From positions 1 to 25,000 of the forward strand of contig CAIIXF020000274.1 in the NCBI GenBank assembly GCA_903813345.2: a stretch of DNA of 25,000 nt, read 5' to 3'. Below, piece after piece: positions 12,301-20,535 of the stretch; the stretch's first letter is position 1, and each line of letters begins with the position of its first letter. The notes beneath the pieces were generated by a model. That model did no database searches. It saw nothing but the letters and a program-made list of their open reading frames with translations, and had not been told where the DNA came from. The stretch comes from Owenia fusiformis (Eukaryota > Annelida > Polychaeta > Sabellida > Oweniidae). Made by a program: the position numbers and the translations under genes.

Positions 12301-15300
12301 TTATATATGTTTGGATATGTCACATGTAAAAAAGTCAGTATGTTTTCATCTAAAAATGAGACGAGTCGGATTAAATTAATTCTCTTGACTCATCATGGGG
12401 CTCAATTTACCAATTAGTTGATATGTGAATACGACAGGTGAGTTGAACAGATAACTTGGTTAATTTAGAATAACACCTGAATTATATCTTTGCAACGTTT
12501 TTGTGCTAGACTATCGACTTAATAATAGTGAACGTTTTGGAGTTGACCGCGCCGTTGAATGGACGTTGTGGAACACTTGAACCAGACGGAAACACTAAGT
12601 GACGCTGGAGGATCTAGACCAAAGGAACTAATACGAGGTTCAAGAAGACATGTGTAGTATCTGTATTCGTATTGAGCTCATAAAATATCAGCTGGTGTAG
12701 GAAGTGAGAGATCTCAGTGTGTGAATGGTATCATGGGGAGTGTCATGGAGTTTTCAAACAAAATCATTTGCTGTAAAGCTTTTGTTTTGTCACATTACCG
12801 TGTCATGTTTTGACAACTTTAATGGTGTAAAGACGCGACTGCCAAGATGTAGCGGCCAACATTATGAAGCAGGTTTATTGAAAATATATCAGAATTTATT
12901 GTATCCCATAACGTTTAATAATAAGTGCCCTCGAAGATAAATTGCACAGCTGGCTTCCGAATCGACAAAAGGCGTCATTTTCCACGCCATTGGTGTTTAG
13001 AAAACTGAGACCATAAAGATTTCATAGTTTTCTAGAAGTTCTTTTCTGATTATACATTGTCGAATTTAAATTACGCAACAAGAAAATACTTGACATATGT
13101 TTCAATTAGATCATACAAGGAAATGTAACAAAACACCAGCTGGATATGACAACGTACTATTCCACAAACATAACTGTTTGCATGGTCATTTCACAATTTC
13201 CTTTTGTTAAATAAATGAATTATATTTGTCCACTTTGCACATTCATTTATCATCATGTTAAATACGGCCACAATATTTTATAAAGGGAGTTCGTTTCATT
13301 AATATTTTTCTATCGCAGACATGAGGAAGGAATGACAAAGGGAAAATATCAAGGGACAATGACTTAGTGGTCGACGTACATGCGCGTGCCCTCGACGTGA
13401 TACCTGACAGCTACAAAGCGAGTCATTCAGAATGGCATTTCGGACTTACGTAATTACACTAAAACTAACGGGTTCTGGTAAAGAATTAGTGTTCAATTTC
13501 GATTCTTTCATGATCATGATACTACGTTAACATTGCATAAGAGCTGACCTGACACGCTTCTGAGAAAACCTCAGCACAACATAGGCTCGAGTAAGGGGAA
13601 CGAACTAACAAGTGTACATTAGCACCATGGGTCCGAATCCCAATGGTCCGACAATAATCATTTTAAGAGTAGATCATACTATCAACCTTAAGAACGATAT
13701 CAAACAGCACGTCATATAAATGTGAACCAAAAACGATAAGCTCTCATTTTCTCAGACAAATGTTATTATTAGATATTATGAAGGGATTGTTAAATTAACA
13801 AACTTAATAATTACCTATTTTTCTTAGTATTTTATTTCAATTCAAACGACTTCTGATTACATTTGAAAAGTAAATAGGCTATTCAAAAAACGAGATCCTG
13901 TGACATTGAATCAGCAATTCAGACAAATGTTTTGTAATACAGTTTCGTCAGGCATAATTTTTTAGTAACCACTCCATTGTTAGGCCAGTTTTGCCATATG
14001 GAATGTAACTTCAACAAAATTGAACTTTCAACAAACGAGAATGTAGATGTAATGGTATAAAACATCAATCGCGTACGCGCGTGTAAAATCGGCACTTCTT
14101 GGACATATTTCGTTGATTAATTTCTGCATAGAACAGTACACACCATATACTTGTTTTTCCCCATACTTGGACGTGTTACAGGTTCATATATAAAGCCGGT
14201 TTGTAAAAACTTACATTTTCAACAGCGGGCAGATATAGCTTTACGTTCCGCTCCGAGCGGGCAGATATCTGCCCGCTACGTCATAATCGCCGTTCGCATA
14301 TTGGTTCTTTGTAACTTTCGCAATAACGGTAAACGACAATGGAGAAAAACGCAGACAATCGTGATCTGTTTTGATGGTTTAAAGAAAGAGCTGTATGCCC
14401 TGTAAATAATCAAAGATTCGAGAAAATATATGTGAATGAATATCCGAAAGAATAGAAAAATCCGGCTACGGCCAAGAATACAAAACTGGACAAGAATATT
14501 CTAAAATAATTCAAGTTTCTGAATTGTGGCCAATTGAGCAATGTGAACCAAATGACCAAGATTGGTATGGGATAAACAGATCAGTTTCGGGATATTTAGA
14601 TTATCCCTTAAACAATATAATATATCTACCCTACGACTTTGGGCAGATATATTATATTGGCCTCGGGATAATCCCAATATCCTGAACCTCATATAGGATA
14701 ATCTCTATATATATGTTACATGTTCTATAACGTAATTTGAATGTTTCGGACAATAAGGATGCGAAAAATCGCATTTCAGACGATCCCATTACAACTCCAA
14801 TATTTCTAATTGGAAAAAAGTTAGGTCAAACATAGAAATTAATGATAAAAGTAATAAATTCTTTGAAACAGCAGAGATATTCTACTCCATGCTTTTAGCG
14901 TAAAATGAGCGAAATTACCCGTAGTCATATGAATCCTTCTATTTGAAGTGCCAGCAAGGTCAAAACATGTTTTAACTCCCTTTCCAAGACGACTAGAAGC
15001 AACCTCTTGTCCTTTGGGATAAAGCATTGGTGAATCGAGACCCGAATATGCGCAAATCTTTTGCGTCCGACAATCAGCTGCGTCTGTTTGAATAGTCTCT
15101 TTAATAACGTATTGGGAACCTGTTGGCGTGAACGCTGATTTATTCTGATTGTGGTCCGTTAAATCCTGAAATTGTTCGCTAAATACATAGGTTTGCGCAG
15201 ATCCTTGGACTAACTTTTGGCCTTTGTTAGTACAGTCTCCCCATTGTATTCCTCCTTTTGAAATCACGCAATTAGGTTCTGTTTTGACTGTAAATGCCAT

Positions 15301-15321
15301 AGGAATCGCGGTTGCCATCAT
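246..15321 (-). CDS. erg: ERG/FLI1-type ETS transcription factor, partial gene (overall model)
   Basis: Gene-level entry joining the five coding exons listed separately. Reading the minus strand from 15321, the segments 403 + 204 + 102 + 51 + 87 nt give 282 codons plus one base without a stop, and every junction is phase 1. ETS factors bind GGAA-core DNA in the nucleus. Members with this Pointed (PNT) domain and linker form the ERG/FLI1 clade, which acts in blood, vessel and mesoderm programmes in vertebrates (family knowledge). The C-terminal ETS domain is not in the window; the last visible exon ends in a donor at 245-244, so the DNA-binding exon should lie left of position 1. In human ERG and FLI1 the ETS domain begins near residue 280-310, which fits 282 codons here. 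It could be the single invertebrate pro-orthologue of both vertebrate genes; I cannot separate ERG from FLI1. Confidence 0.88.
333..1879 (-). other. Intron between coding exons 4 and 5
   Basis: AT-rich intron without a coding signal I can defend. A GTACG-rich patch at 1230-1560 contains the near-perfect palindrome CCGTACGTCGACCGTACGG (1468-1486) and two direct GCGACCGTATA motifs (about 1243 and 1541). The plus-strand frames at 720-953 and 1555-1743 lack recognisable domains. Confidence 0.6.
1880..1930 (-). CDS. erg: Coding exon 4: 51-nt linker micro-exon
   Basis: Acceptor CTCTATATGTTTCCAG ends at 1931; donor CAAA|GTAAGC is at 1880|1879. Phase 1 in and out, residues about 237-253, reading D-SSYSKSSWGQPNGDNQ with the first Asp completed from the previous exon. 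The S-Y...(A/S)-W-G-x-x-N pattern resembles the FLI1 segment DPSYDSVRRGAWGNN. Because it is 51 nt and symmetric, skipping it keeps the frame. It is far below the size at which an ORF scan would show it. Confidence 0.82.
2541..2900. mobile_element. Fragment of the CACTCCCC TIR family
   Basis: Starts CACACTCCCCTCCATAAG and continues through TTGGCAACC, ATTGAACTACGTGTTA and AATTGATGATAAATTTGATG. It shares these blocks, in the same order, with the left end of the element at 8352, and inverted with that element's right end. After about 2775 it runs into a hairpin (2776-2865) whose loop reads CATTCGCTTCGCTCTCTCG. The second terminus is missing, so it is truncated. Confidence 0.75.
4751..5807. mobile_element. 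Foldback element with about 220-bp inverted arms
   Basis: Left arm 4751 to about 4978 begins ACAAAAGGGGCGACCC and carries ATATATTCTGATAAAAATGC, GGTTACCATGGTAACC-like and GTAGGCAGGTCA blocks. The right arm, about 5588-5807, is its reverse complement with scattered differences and short indels. The roughly 600-bp centre holds no ORF of note. Long TIRs and lack of coding capacity fit a non-autonomous foldback or MITE-like transposon. I see no clear target-site duplication. Confidence 0.8.
8168..8269 (-). CDS. erg: Coding exon 3: post-PNT linker
   Basis: 102-nt exon, residues about 203-236. Acceptor CATATCTTTTCAG ends at 8270; donor AAAG|GTATGA is at 8168|8167. The frame is open only in the phase needed to follow the PNT exon (G|AA = Glu), and it leaves in phase 1. 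It reads roughly EADRRSFDG... to ...FKISKVK, rich in Ser and charged residues with no domain. Position and phase match the cassette exons that follow PNT in vertebrate ERG and FLI1. The SKVK-D-SSY junction resembles SVKE-D-PSY of FLI1 as I recall it. The sequence itself is weakly conserved, so the call rests on splice sites, phase and context. Confidence 0.75.
8352..9469. mobile_element. TIR element, about 1.1 kb, TA-flanked, with nested palindromes
   Basis: Left tip TACACTCCCCTCCAGAAG and right tip, read in reverse complement, TACACCCCCTCCATAAG. Both continue GTTTGGCA and share AATTGATGATAAATTTGATG about 100-180 bases in; the left arm lacks about 50 bases present in the right. TA at each edge would suit a TA-targeting DNA transposon (inference). 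Inside are a hairpin at 8590-8655, and an inner unit bounded by inverted TTATCCTACACTTA...TAAATGTATAA arms (8692-8732 and 8927-8961). That unit encloses three CGGAGTATATCG...CGATATCCTCCG palindromes (8789-8885). No transposase is visible. Confidence 0.8.
10300..10550. mobile_element. Inverted, internally deleted relative of the 8540-8930 segment
   Basis: Reading the reverse complement of 8540-8930 reproduces this stretch in order: AATAAATTTGATAT, GGCAAAATGAAT, two CGGAGGATATCG...CGATATACTCCG palindromes, the hairpin with GCTCTCTCGTGCAGATATC, then GATAAAAATGATATTCCTCA. The inner terminal arms and about 130 bases between the two palindrome groups are absent. Open frames on both strands here (91 and 109 codons) are by-products of the palindromes. 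Confidence 0.8.
11565..11768 (-). CDS. erg: Coding exon 2: Pointed (PNT/SAM) domain
   Basis: 204-nt exon, residues about 135-202. Acceptor ATTCCTTAG ends at 11769; donor CACAG|GTAAATAAG is at 11565|11564; both boundaries are phase 1. It encodes a nearly complete PNT domain, the helical SAM-like module ETS factors use for protein contacts. Visible hallmarks are DPxMWSVEQVRNWLLW at the start, the FENIDGSVICK core, and RLTSPY followed by GEILMSHLTFLR. Residues shared with the ERG/FLI1 type as I recall them are F-x-N-I/M-D-G, C-K, R-L-T-x-x-Y, I-L-x-S-H-L-x-x-L-R and the tryptophans in helix 1. The ETS1/Pointed and GABPA types lack N-I-D-G. This is the most secure call in the window. Confidence 0.96.
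11891..12175. repeat. 32-bp tandem repeat closed by an inverted copy
   Basis: ATGATATCAGGGATGATATTA begins at 11891, 11923 and 11955 (period 32, three units). The third unit's ATATCAGGGATGATATTAAT (11959 onward) is matched in reverse complement by 12147-12175, so the block can fold into a large hairpin. It resembles the GATATC-rich palindromes at 8590 and 10435 in composition. Confidence 0.75.
14256..14277. repeat. Perfect 22-bp palindrome
   Basis: AGCGGGCAGAT is followed directly by its reverse complement ATCTGCCCGCT. A partial copy, GCGGGCAGATAT, occurs just upstream (14225-14236), and GGGCAGATAT recurs at 14641. It stands out as GC-rich within AT-rich intron. Confidence 0.85.
14590..14682. 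repeat. Two-part inverted repeat (hairpin)
   Basis: The inner arms CAATATAATATATCTACCC (14613-14631) and 14641-14659 match in reverse complement at 18 of 19 positions. The outer arms 14590-14607 and 14665-14682 match at about 16 of 18. The motif GGGCAGATAT links it to the palindrome at 14256. Confidence 0.8.
14919..15321 (-). CDS. erg: Coding exon 1: N-terminal region of the ERG/FLI1-like factor
   Basis: Two adjacent ATGs (15319-15321 and 15316-15318) open the frame. The second has A at -3 and G at +4, so it may be the one used. An in-frame TGA lies upstream within the same exon (near 15373), so translation must start here. The segment encodes 134 residues plus one base and ends T-T-x before donor G|GTAATT (14919|14918). 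The split G joins AT from the PNT exon to give Asp, producing MTT-DPVMW. ERG has a similar MTT motif before its DPxLW, but there about ten residues lie between them. The N-terminus is polar and low in complexity, as in ERG/FLI1, with no domain I recognise. VKTE near residue 13 fits the psi-K-x-E SUMO consensus. The frame stays open past the donor to about 14839, which I read as intron. Confidence 0.88.
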
Positions 15322-15396
15322 CTTAGGGTGTGATGTCTCAATTACAGAGCTTTCTTTCCATGAAGTAATATTTATTCAGCCGTTCTATTTCAGCAA
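15322..15396 (-). other. 5'UTR part of the first coding exon
   Basis: On the minus strand an acceptor with a strong pyrimidine tract (TTTTTCTTTTCAG) ends at 15397, so the exon starts at 15396 and runs 478 nt to 14919. The 75 nt before the main ATG hold stops in the main frame. A spliced leader exon must therefore lie upstream, to the right. Candidates are 21485-21602 and the exon ending at 20875. Confidence 0.75.
15338..15361 (-). promoter_or_regulatory. Upstream ORF of seven codons in the 5'UTR
   Basis: ATG at 15361-15359 opens MERKLCN and closes with TGA at 15340-15338, 17 bases before the first main ATG. It is in the same exon as the main start, so every transcript using the 15396 acceptor carries it. 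Short uORFs can lower translation of regulatory genes; that effect is inference here. Confidence 0.5.
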
Positions 15397-16221
15397 CTGA
15401 AAAGAAAAATACAATCTATAAGCGATGTAGTAGTATATATAGTATCAGGCATTATAAAATATAAATTACGATTCAGAAAAATGCTTTACTTCCCTGTATT
15501 TCTTGTAACAACCCAACCGCTCTATCTGGCATTGTGTGATTTCATTGCCTATAGGGTTATTCCGTTTTATAAATTTAAATTTGAAAATTAGATGAATATC
15601 CATTGGACTTCTGCATGACAAAATCACAAAATTGAACTTTATTTGATTTTTGAAGTGTGTCAATGATTAACATTAACTATTGCGACTATTGTATGTGAAA
15701 GCTTCGTGGACTTAAGGATAAAAAAGCCAGAGAGTCATCCTTCCAAAACTAAAAGGAGATAATGGCCGATAAGCATTTGAATAAAGCAATTTAAGCAAGC
15801 CATGAAATTGTACGTGGGACTGGGGTATAGCAATAAATACTATTGTAATTTATATTGACGTAAACTACGGACACCAATTTCTACATATGTTCTAAAGATT
15901 CATATTTTCTTTAAGGGTTCCAAATGTTCCCCTACAGTACGTTGGTGTAGAGACATCTCTGTCTTAACCTTCAAATCGCTGTGCAAAGAAGAGATCACCA
16001 CACAGGTGGTTGGGATTGTGTATACATCTTACATACATGTACAAATAGCATGTTCGGTACCCTGCGCGCAGAGTCTACTTACTTATAAACTACGGACGGA
16101 GCTCTCTTTTAAGAAGTGAAGTCAGACGCATGCAAAGGGTACATGTTCCGGTTAAACGCTTGAAAATAATAAAAGTAAAAACAGGGTGTGTACCAAATTA
16201 AGCGTGACAGTTGAACGCGTT

Positions 16222-16572
16222 GGGGAAGATACAACACGAGGGTGATGAAATTTGAGCAAACTGCTGTTTTCATCGTTTCAGAAAGATCTGGTGTAGTTTC
16301 TAAATATTTGTATGTAAATATCTATGATGAATTTCAAAGTTAAACCTACAAAAACTCAGAATGTAGTATATAACGCGGGGTAAAGGTAATTTGTATTTGC
16401 GTTACCGTATCTCAGGTAATTTGGAGGTTTCCCTATGAAATTCACGGTAAAGCTCACTGTCTAGGATATTGGTACAAGCATTTACATATGGAAATATCTA
16501 GAAACTAGACCAGATCTTTCTGAAACAATGAAAATATCAATTTGCTCAAATATCACCCCGTGTTGTACTTTT
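16222..16572. repeat. Palindromic insert in the left arm of the 16-18 kb element
   Basis: TACAACACGAGGGTGATG...TTTGAGCAAACTG...TTTCAGAAAGATCTGG (16230-16293) returns in reverse complement at 16507-16570 with scattered mismatches. The right arm of the host element has no such insert between GAACGCG and the GGTTGGC-like block, so it is probably a separate foldback insertion. The same sequence recurs at 24820 onward. Confidence 0.65.
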
Positions 16573-18516
16573 AGATGGTTGGCTTACCCGCCCAGAGTAT
16601 GCACGCGTTGTTTACGGGTGTGTAGGCGTTAATTACGCTCGTGCAGATGTAAAATTACGCCCGTGTAGACGTAAAATTACGCCCGTGAAGAAATAAATTC
16701 TACGGACGTTCAAACAACATTTACAGGCGTAAACTTACGGCGTTAAGATGATTAATCACGGGCGTTAAGACGGTTACTTTACACGCGTTGAGAAACATCT
16801 TCACGCCCATCGAATTTACTTTTAGCGCGGTAAATTATTAACCAATCAGCACCTTGCTTACATAATGATTCAATGCATCCTTGCTAAAGGAGCAACTCCA
16901 AGATCCTTGCGCAAGTAAATAACAACTAGATGCCCGCTTACATTTTAGTATGTTGCATTGAGGTTCTTAAAATTTCGTTCAAGATTGTTAGACTTAACCA
17001 AAAAAAGTATTCACTTTTTAGAGCAAATTAAAATGCAAATTAAAGATACTGTGTCGGCAGTTATCAACACCCATTGTAGAAACGACAAAATTGCAACTAT
17101 TTTGAGAAGGTATACATGTTTGGTTTCTAAATACGATGATTTTTTCGGATAGTCTAGGCGTCCGCTTCAAAGGCAGGGACTTAAGCTCACACGCATTGCA
17201 GCTTACAAAGCACTAAGCAGTCAGATCGCTAATGTATTCTTCTAAAGGATGTGTAGCCTTGCCAAAATCGGTCTCTTTTACTTATCTTGATTTCTATTAT
17301 GACTGCCTTGTACCCAAGAGAAAGCCACGTGCTTTACCGACCCAATGTTTGTGTCGGTTAAATTTGACCAATCAACGACGGCCCTGCAGCGTTAGCTCAT
17401 TTTTATGCACGGTCAAAAACAACTACACTTTTCACTGGAACTTTTCAAGAACAAATCTTGCACGAATTCATCATGAAAATAAAAATATTTTATCAGATAA
17501 ATATCAATCAGAGTTTAGTAGATGCATCGATCTGATAACCGGATGTGAGAAGATTTCAACAATAAACATTGAAACGATCGCTGAATTCAAATGATCGAAC
17601 ATGTAGGATGAGATTCAATCACTGATTGACGACTACGTACATGACCCGCTACATGGACTAGGTCTTCGTGCATTTTCATCGCGAAATCAGTTTTAAATCA
17701 ACATTGAATCGCATGATTTAATTTATATTAATGACTCTTTCATTCCAATGTACATTTAATTACATAATATATTGTAACTCTAAAGAAACACTCGATCAGA
17801 TCATTGAATTTCAAGTCGTAGACGGGAAGTTTGCTTTCTTTATGCAGCTCAACCTGATAACGTTTTGATTGGTCAATCAGCCTGAAGTCACACGTCGTGT
17901 CCACGCGATCTGTCAATCAATAAGGTTTCGCGATGCCCCTGATAGCGTTGGTATTATGGAAATCTCGAAACCGTTTAATATCTCAGCATAATATCAGCGG
18001 AGATGTATTGGATTGTACAAGGAGGTATCAATTTCAGATAAGTAAAAAATACCGACTTGGGCAAGGCTAAAGGATGTGTTCAGTTACTAGAATTATAGTA
18101 TCTGATCAACTGCATATTGACTCTAGACTATAGCAATATCCTATAGATCTGGCAGTTTTTGTAAATCCACTGAAAATGTCAGATGAGCCTATATACCTAG
18201 TATACCTAGCCAACATATGTTCAAATTTGGTATTAGGGAGATGTGTACTTTTTGGAATCTTTATATGCAGTCCTCTTTAGAGTCACATGTTATTTTCAGG
18301 AATACATAACTCCTTCAATATACGATATACATCTTTCACATTTGCACAAATAGTGCACCAAGATACCCAGAAAAGAAATAATGTTTCATGTGCCATCAAT
18401 TGCAATAGTTGTTCCTGGCACAATCATGAGCATGTTATTAACTTACACAAGGATCTTCGAGTTGCACTTTTAGCTAGAATGCATTGTATCATTATGTAAG
18501 CAAGATGCTGATTGGT

Positions 18517-18657
18517 ATGGCTGGCCATCTGGACCAATGTATCGTCATACTTTTAACGCCGTAAAAACGATTTTATACGCCGTAAAGAATTACTTTTTTT
18601 TTTAGATTTTACGGCGTTAAAAGTATGACGATACATTGGTCCAGATGGCCAGCCATA
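18517..18657. mobile_element. 141-bp perfect hairpin insertion with 7-bp flanking duplication
   Basis: Arms 18516-18566 and 18607-18657 are exact reverse complements over 51 bases (start TATGGCTGGCCATCTGGACC), separated by a 40-base loop. GATTGGT directly precedes (18510-18516) and follows (18658-18664) the hairpin, as a target-site duplication would. Without it the flanks read GCTGATTGGT, matching the equivalent place of the opposite arm near 16845 in reverse complement. Both arms and loop contain ACGCCGTAAA, related to the host element's units. Confidence 0.8.
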
Positions 18658-19409
18658 GATTGGTCTTAACGCCCGCTATTGAACATTTTAACGCCATTAG
18701 TTTACGCCTGTATTTGTTTTAACGCGTATAGAACTCACCAGTCTTAACATGCGTAATTAATGCCTACACGGGCGTAAATTACGTCCACACTGGCGTAATT
18801 TTACGTCTGCACGGGCGTAATTAACGCCTACACACCCGTAAACAGCGCGTGCATACATAGGGTAGGTTGGCAAACCATAACCTCGCGCGTTCAACTGTCT
18901 AGCTTTATTTGATACAGACCGTAGTGATAAAGGCACTCTGGCATAAATGGACTCATAGGGTTACATGCGTCATTGTTACAATTTTTTTGTTTAAGCACAT
19001 TCATGTATTCTGTTTAAATATAGATCAATTTCAATGTGAAAAGTAAATGAGCAATCCTAACTTGCTACCCTTAAGAATTACCTATTCAAACACAGACATT
19101 TGATTTTCGATTAGACATGGACAGTAAGTTACCATTCTGATTTGGCTTGATTTATCAGACCACTCTTTATCTAATGCTTGAGACACACTTTTTATATTGC
19201 AAGGGATAATAAAGGTTTTGGATCCAACAAAGTTACACCTTCCATCGTTTTGTTTTTCTTCAGTTAAAGGACGGGAAGCAAATACTGATAGTCCTTCCAG
19301 ACGAACACTCATTCCTGTTACAAAAGTACGATTTTTAAGTCAACTCGTGGTAAACATTCGCCTGATTCCTTGTTCGTTTCAGACTTGTGGGTATCATTAA
19401 CGTAAAACA

Positions 19410-19614
19410 GGCCCGTAGACAGGGGGGAGGTTCGCAGGGTTCGGGCGACCCCTGGCCAAATATTCTTTCAAAATCATGCAGTTTTCACCATTTTGAGCAC
19501 TTTTCAAGTGATTTTAGCCATCTTATTTAGGCCAAAATTGTCAAATGTGAACCCCCCTGGAAAATTTTTAAAAATTGAACTGAAACCCTTTGCAAACCCT
19601 GGCTATGGGCCTAC
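19410..19614. mobile_element. Short TIR element (about 205 bp)
   Basis: The left end GGCCCGTAGACAGGGGGGAG and the right end, in reverse complement, GGCCCATAGCCAGGGTTTGC form imperfect TIRs. AAAACA precedes and follows the element and may be a duplication. The interior GGCCAAATATTCTTTCAAAA and CACCATTTTGAGCACTTTT recurs inverted at 19815-19925, where a CCCGTAGCCAGC end is also visible, so two members of one family lie in opposite orientation. Confidence 0.65.
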
Positions 19615-19814
19615 AAAACAGCGTTTTGAAAATAGAAATAGTAGTCAGATTTCTAACTAGTGAGACACGAGATGATGTCTTGACTTATCTGTTGCTGCAG
19701 TTAAGGAAGTGAGAGATCATATAGCAGAATAACAATCGTGCCAACGCTAAAATGAATCATCTCAACATTTCCTTATCCATAAGTTAATTATTGCAAGATT
19801 ATATTATATTAGTT

Positions 19815-19925
19815 TGCCCGTAGCCAGCTTTTGCCAAGAGGAGGGGGCTTTTTAACAGCTTTGCCAGAAAAAAGTGCTCAGAATGGTGAAAATTACAGGA
19901 TTTTAAAAGAATTTCTGGCCAGCAT
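19815..19925. mobile_element. Inverted fragment of the GGCCCGTAG family
   Basis: GCCCGTAGCCAGCTTTTGCC at the left, then AGTGCTCAGAATGGTGAAAA and a GGCC end. This is the reverse complement of 19452-19504 with a few differences. Only one terminus is present. Confidence 0.6.
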
Positions 19926-20085
19926 TTGAATTAAAATAAATTTTTAATGCGACGAACATGAAACTGAACAGATGATCTGCACTTTACTTACAATCTGAAT
20001 GCATATGCCGTTTTCTTCATTGGTGTCATCTTGAACTGTGTAGTTTTCTCCTCAATTAATTTTTGTAAAGCTCAAACACACAAAC

Positions 20086-20535
20086 AGTGCGTCCAAACAA
20101 ACGAACAAACAAAAAAATTGTAAAAACACAAAACCAGTGATGATTACATCAATATCATTTATTTTACCATAAAGCCACGTGTCTCCTCTTTCCAATGGCA
20201 TGTCATTTATTCATATATGACCACAGACCACTGAATAATCATTACTTTTGCACAACGGGCCAAAATCGGCTCTGGACCAAGAACAGAGAATCACCAATGA
20301 GGTTGTTGCTCTCCGCTAGAACCCACAGATGATTCAAAGAGGTATTTGTATTTGTATTGAAATGGAGAGACGAGTCAATCTCTGTGTGTAGAGAAAATAT
20401 ATAAACAAATGGCATATCGTTAGAAAGAGGAGACACATGGCTTCATTATATAAATTAAATTAAATTGATGTAATCGTCACTGGTTTTGTGATTTTACGTA
20501 CAATGTTTTTGCTTGTTGCTTTTTTGGGATGCACT
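20086..20535. mobile_element. MITE-like element with about 140-bp inverted arms
   Basis: The left arm, from AGTGCGTCCAAACAAACGAA to about 20224, and the right arm, about 20397-20535 in reverse complement (AGTGCATCCCAAAAAAGCAA), share CACAAAACCAGTGA, GATTACATCAAT and TGTCTCCTCTTTC blocks. The roughly 170-base centre has no coding signal beyond a 64-codon frame created by the repeat. No clear target duplication. Confidence 0.75.

Larger units (their letters stand above)
11769..14918 (-). other. Intron between coding exons 1 and 2
   Basis: Holds the repeat block at 11891-12175 and the palindromes near 14227-14682. A TTTTCA-rich low-complexity patch lies at 11995-12110. From 12200 to 14220 I find no convincing exon, RNA gene or element; the plus-strand frames at 12725 and 14151 have no recognisable domain. 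Confidence 0.55.
16183..18920. mobile_element. 2.7-kb element with repeat-rich inverted arms
   Basis: Left tip GGGTGTGTACCAAATTAAGC and right tip, in reverse complement, GGTCTGTATCAAATAAAGC, both followed by GACAGTTGAACGCG. Inside each tip lie GTATGCACGCG, GTTTACGGGTGTGTAGGCG and a run of about 22-bp units of the form GTGTAGACGTAAAATTACGCCC (16618-16690 left, 18755-18838 right), then CAGGCGTAAAC and GGGCGTTAAGA. The arms (to about 16850 and from 18665) resemble subterminal transposase-binding arrays of DNA transposons. The left arm carries an extra palindromic insert (16222-16572). The centre has frames of 64 and 120 codons (16958-17152, 17232-17594) without recognisable motifs, so I do not call a transposase. 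Confidence 0.75.

Noticed and set aside
14151-14405. 84-codon plus-strand frame
   Set aside because: It spans the 22-bp palindrome and an intron of the minus-strand gene; no domain.
17232-17594. 120-codon plus-strand frame inside the 16-18 kb element, considered as a transposase remnant
   Set aside because: No catalytic motif, zinc finger or similarity I recognise; the length is modest for an AT-rich 2.7-kb stretch.
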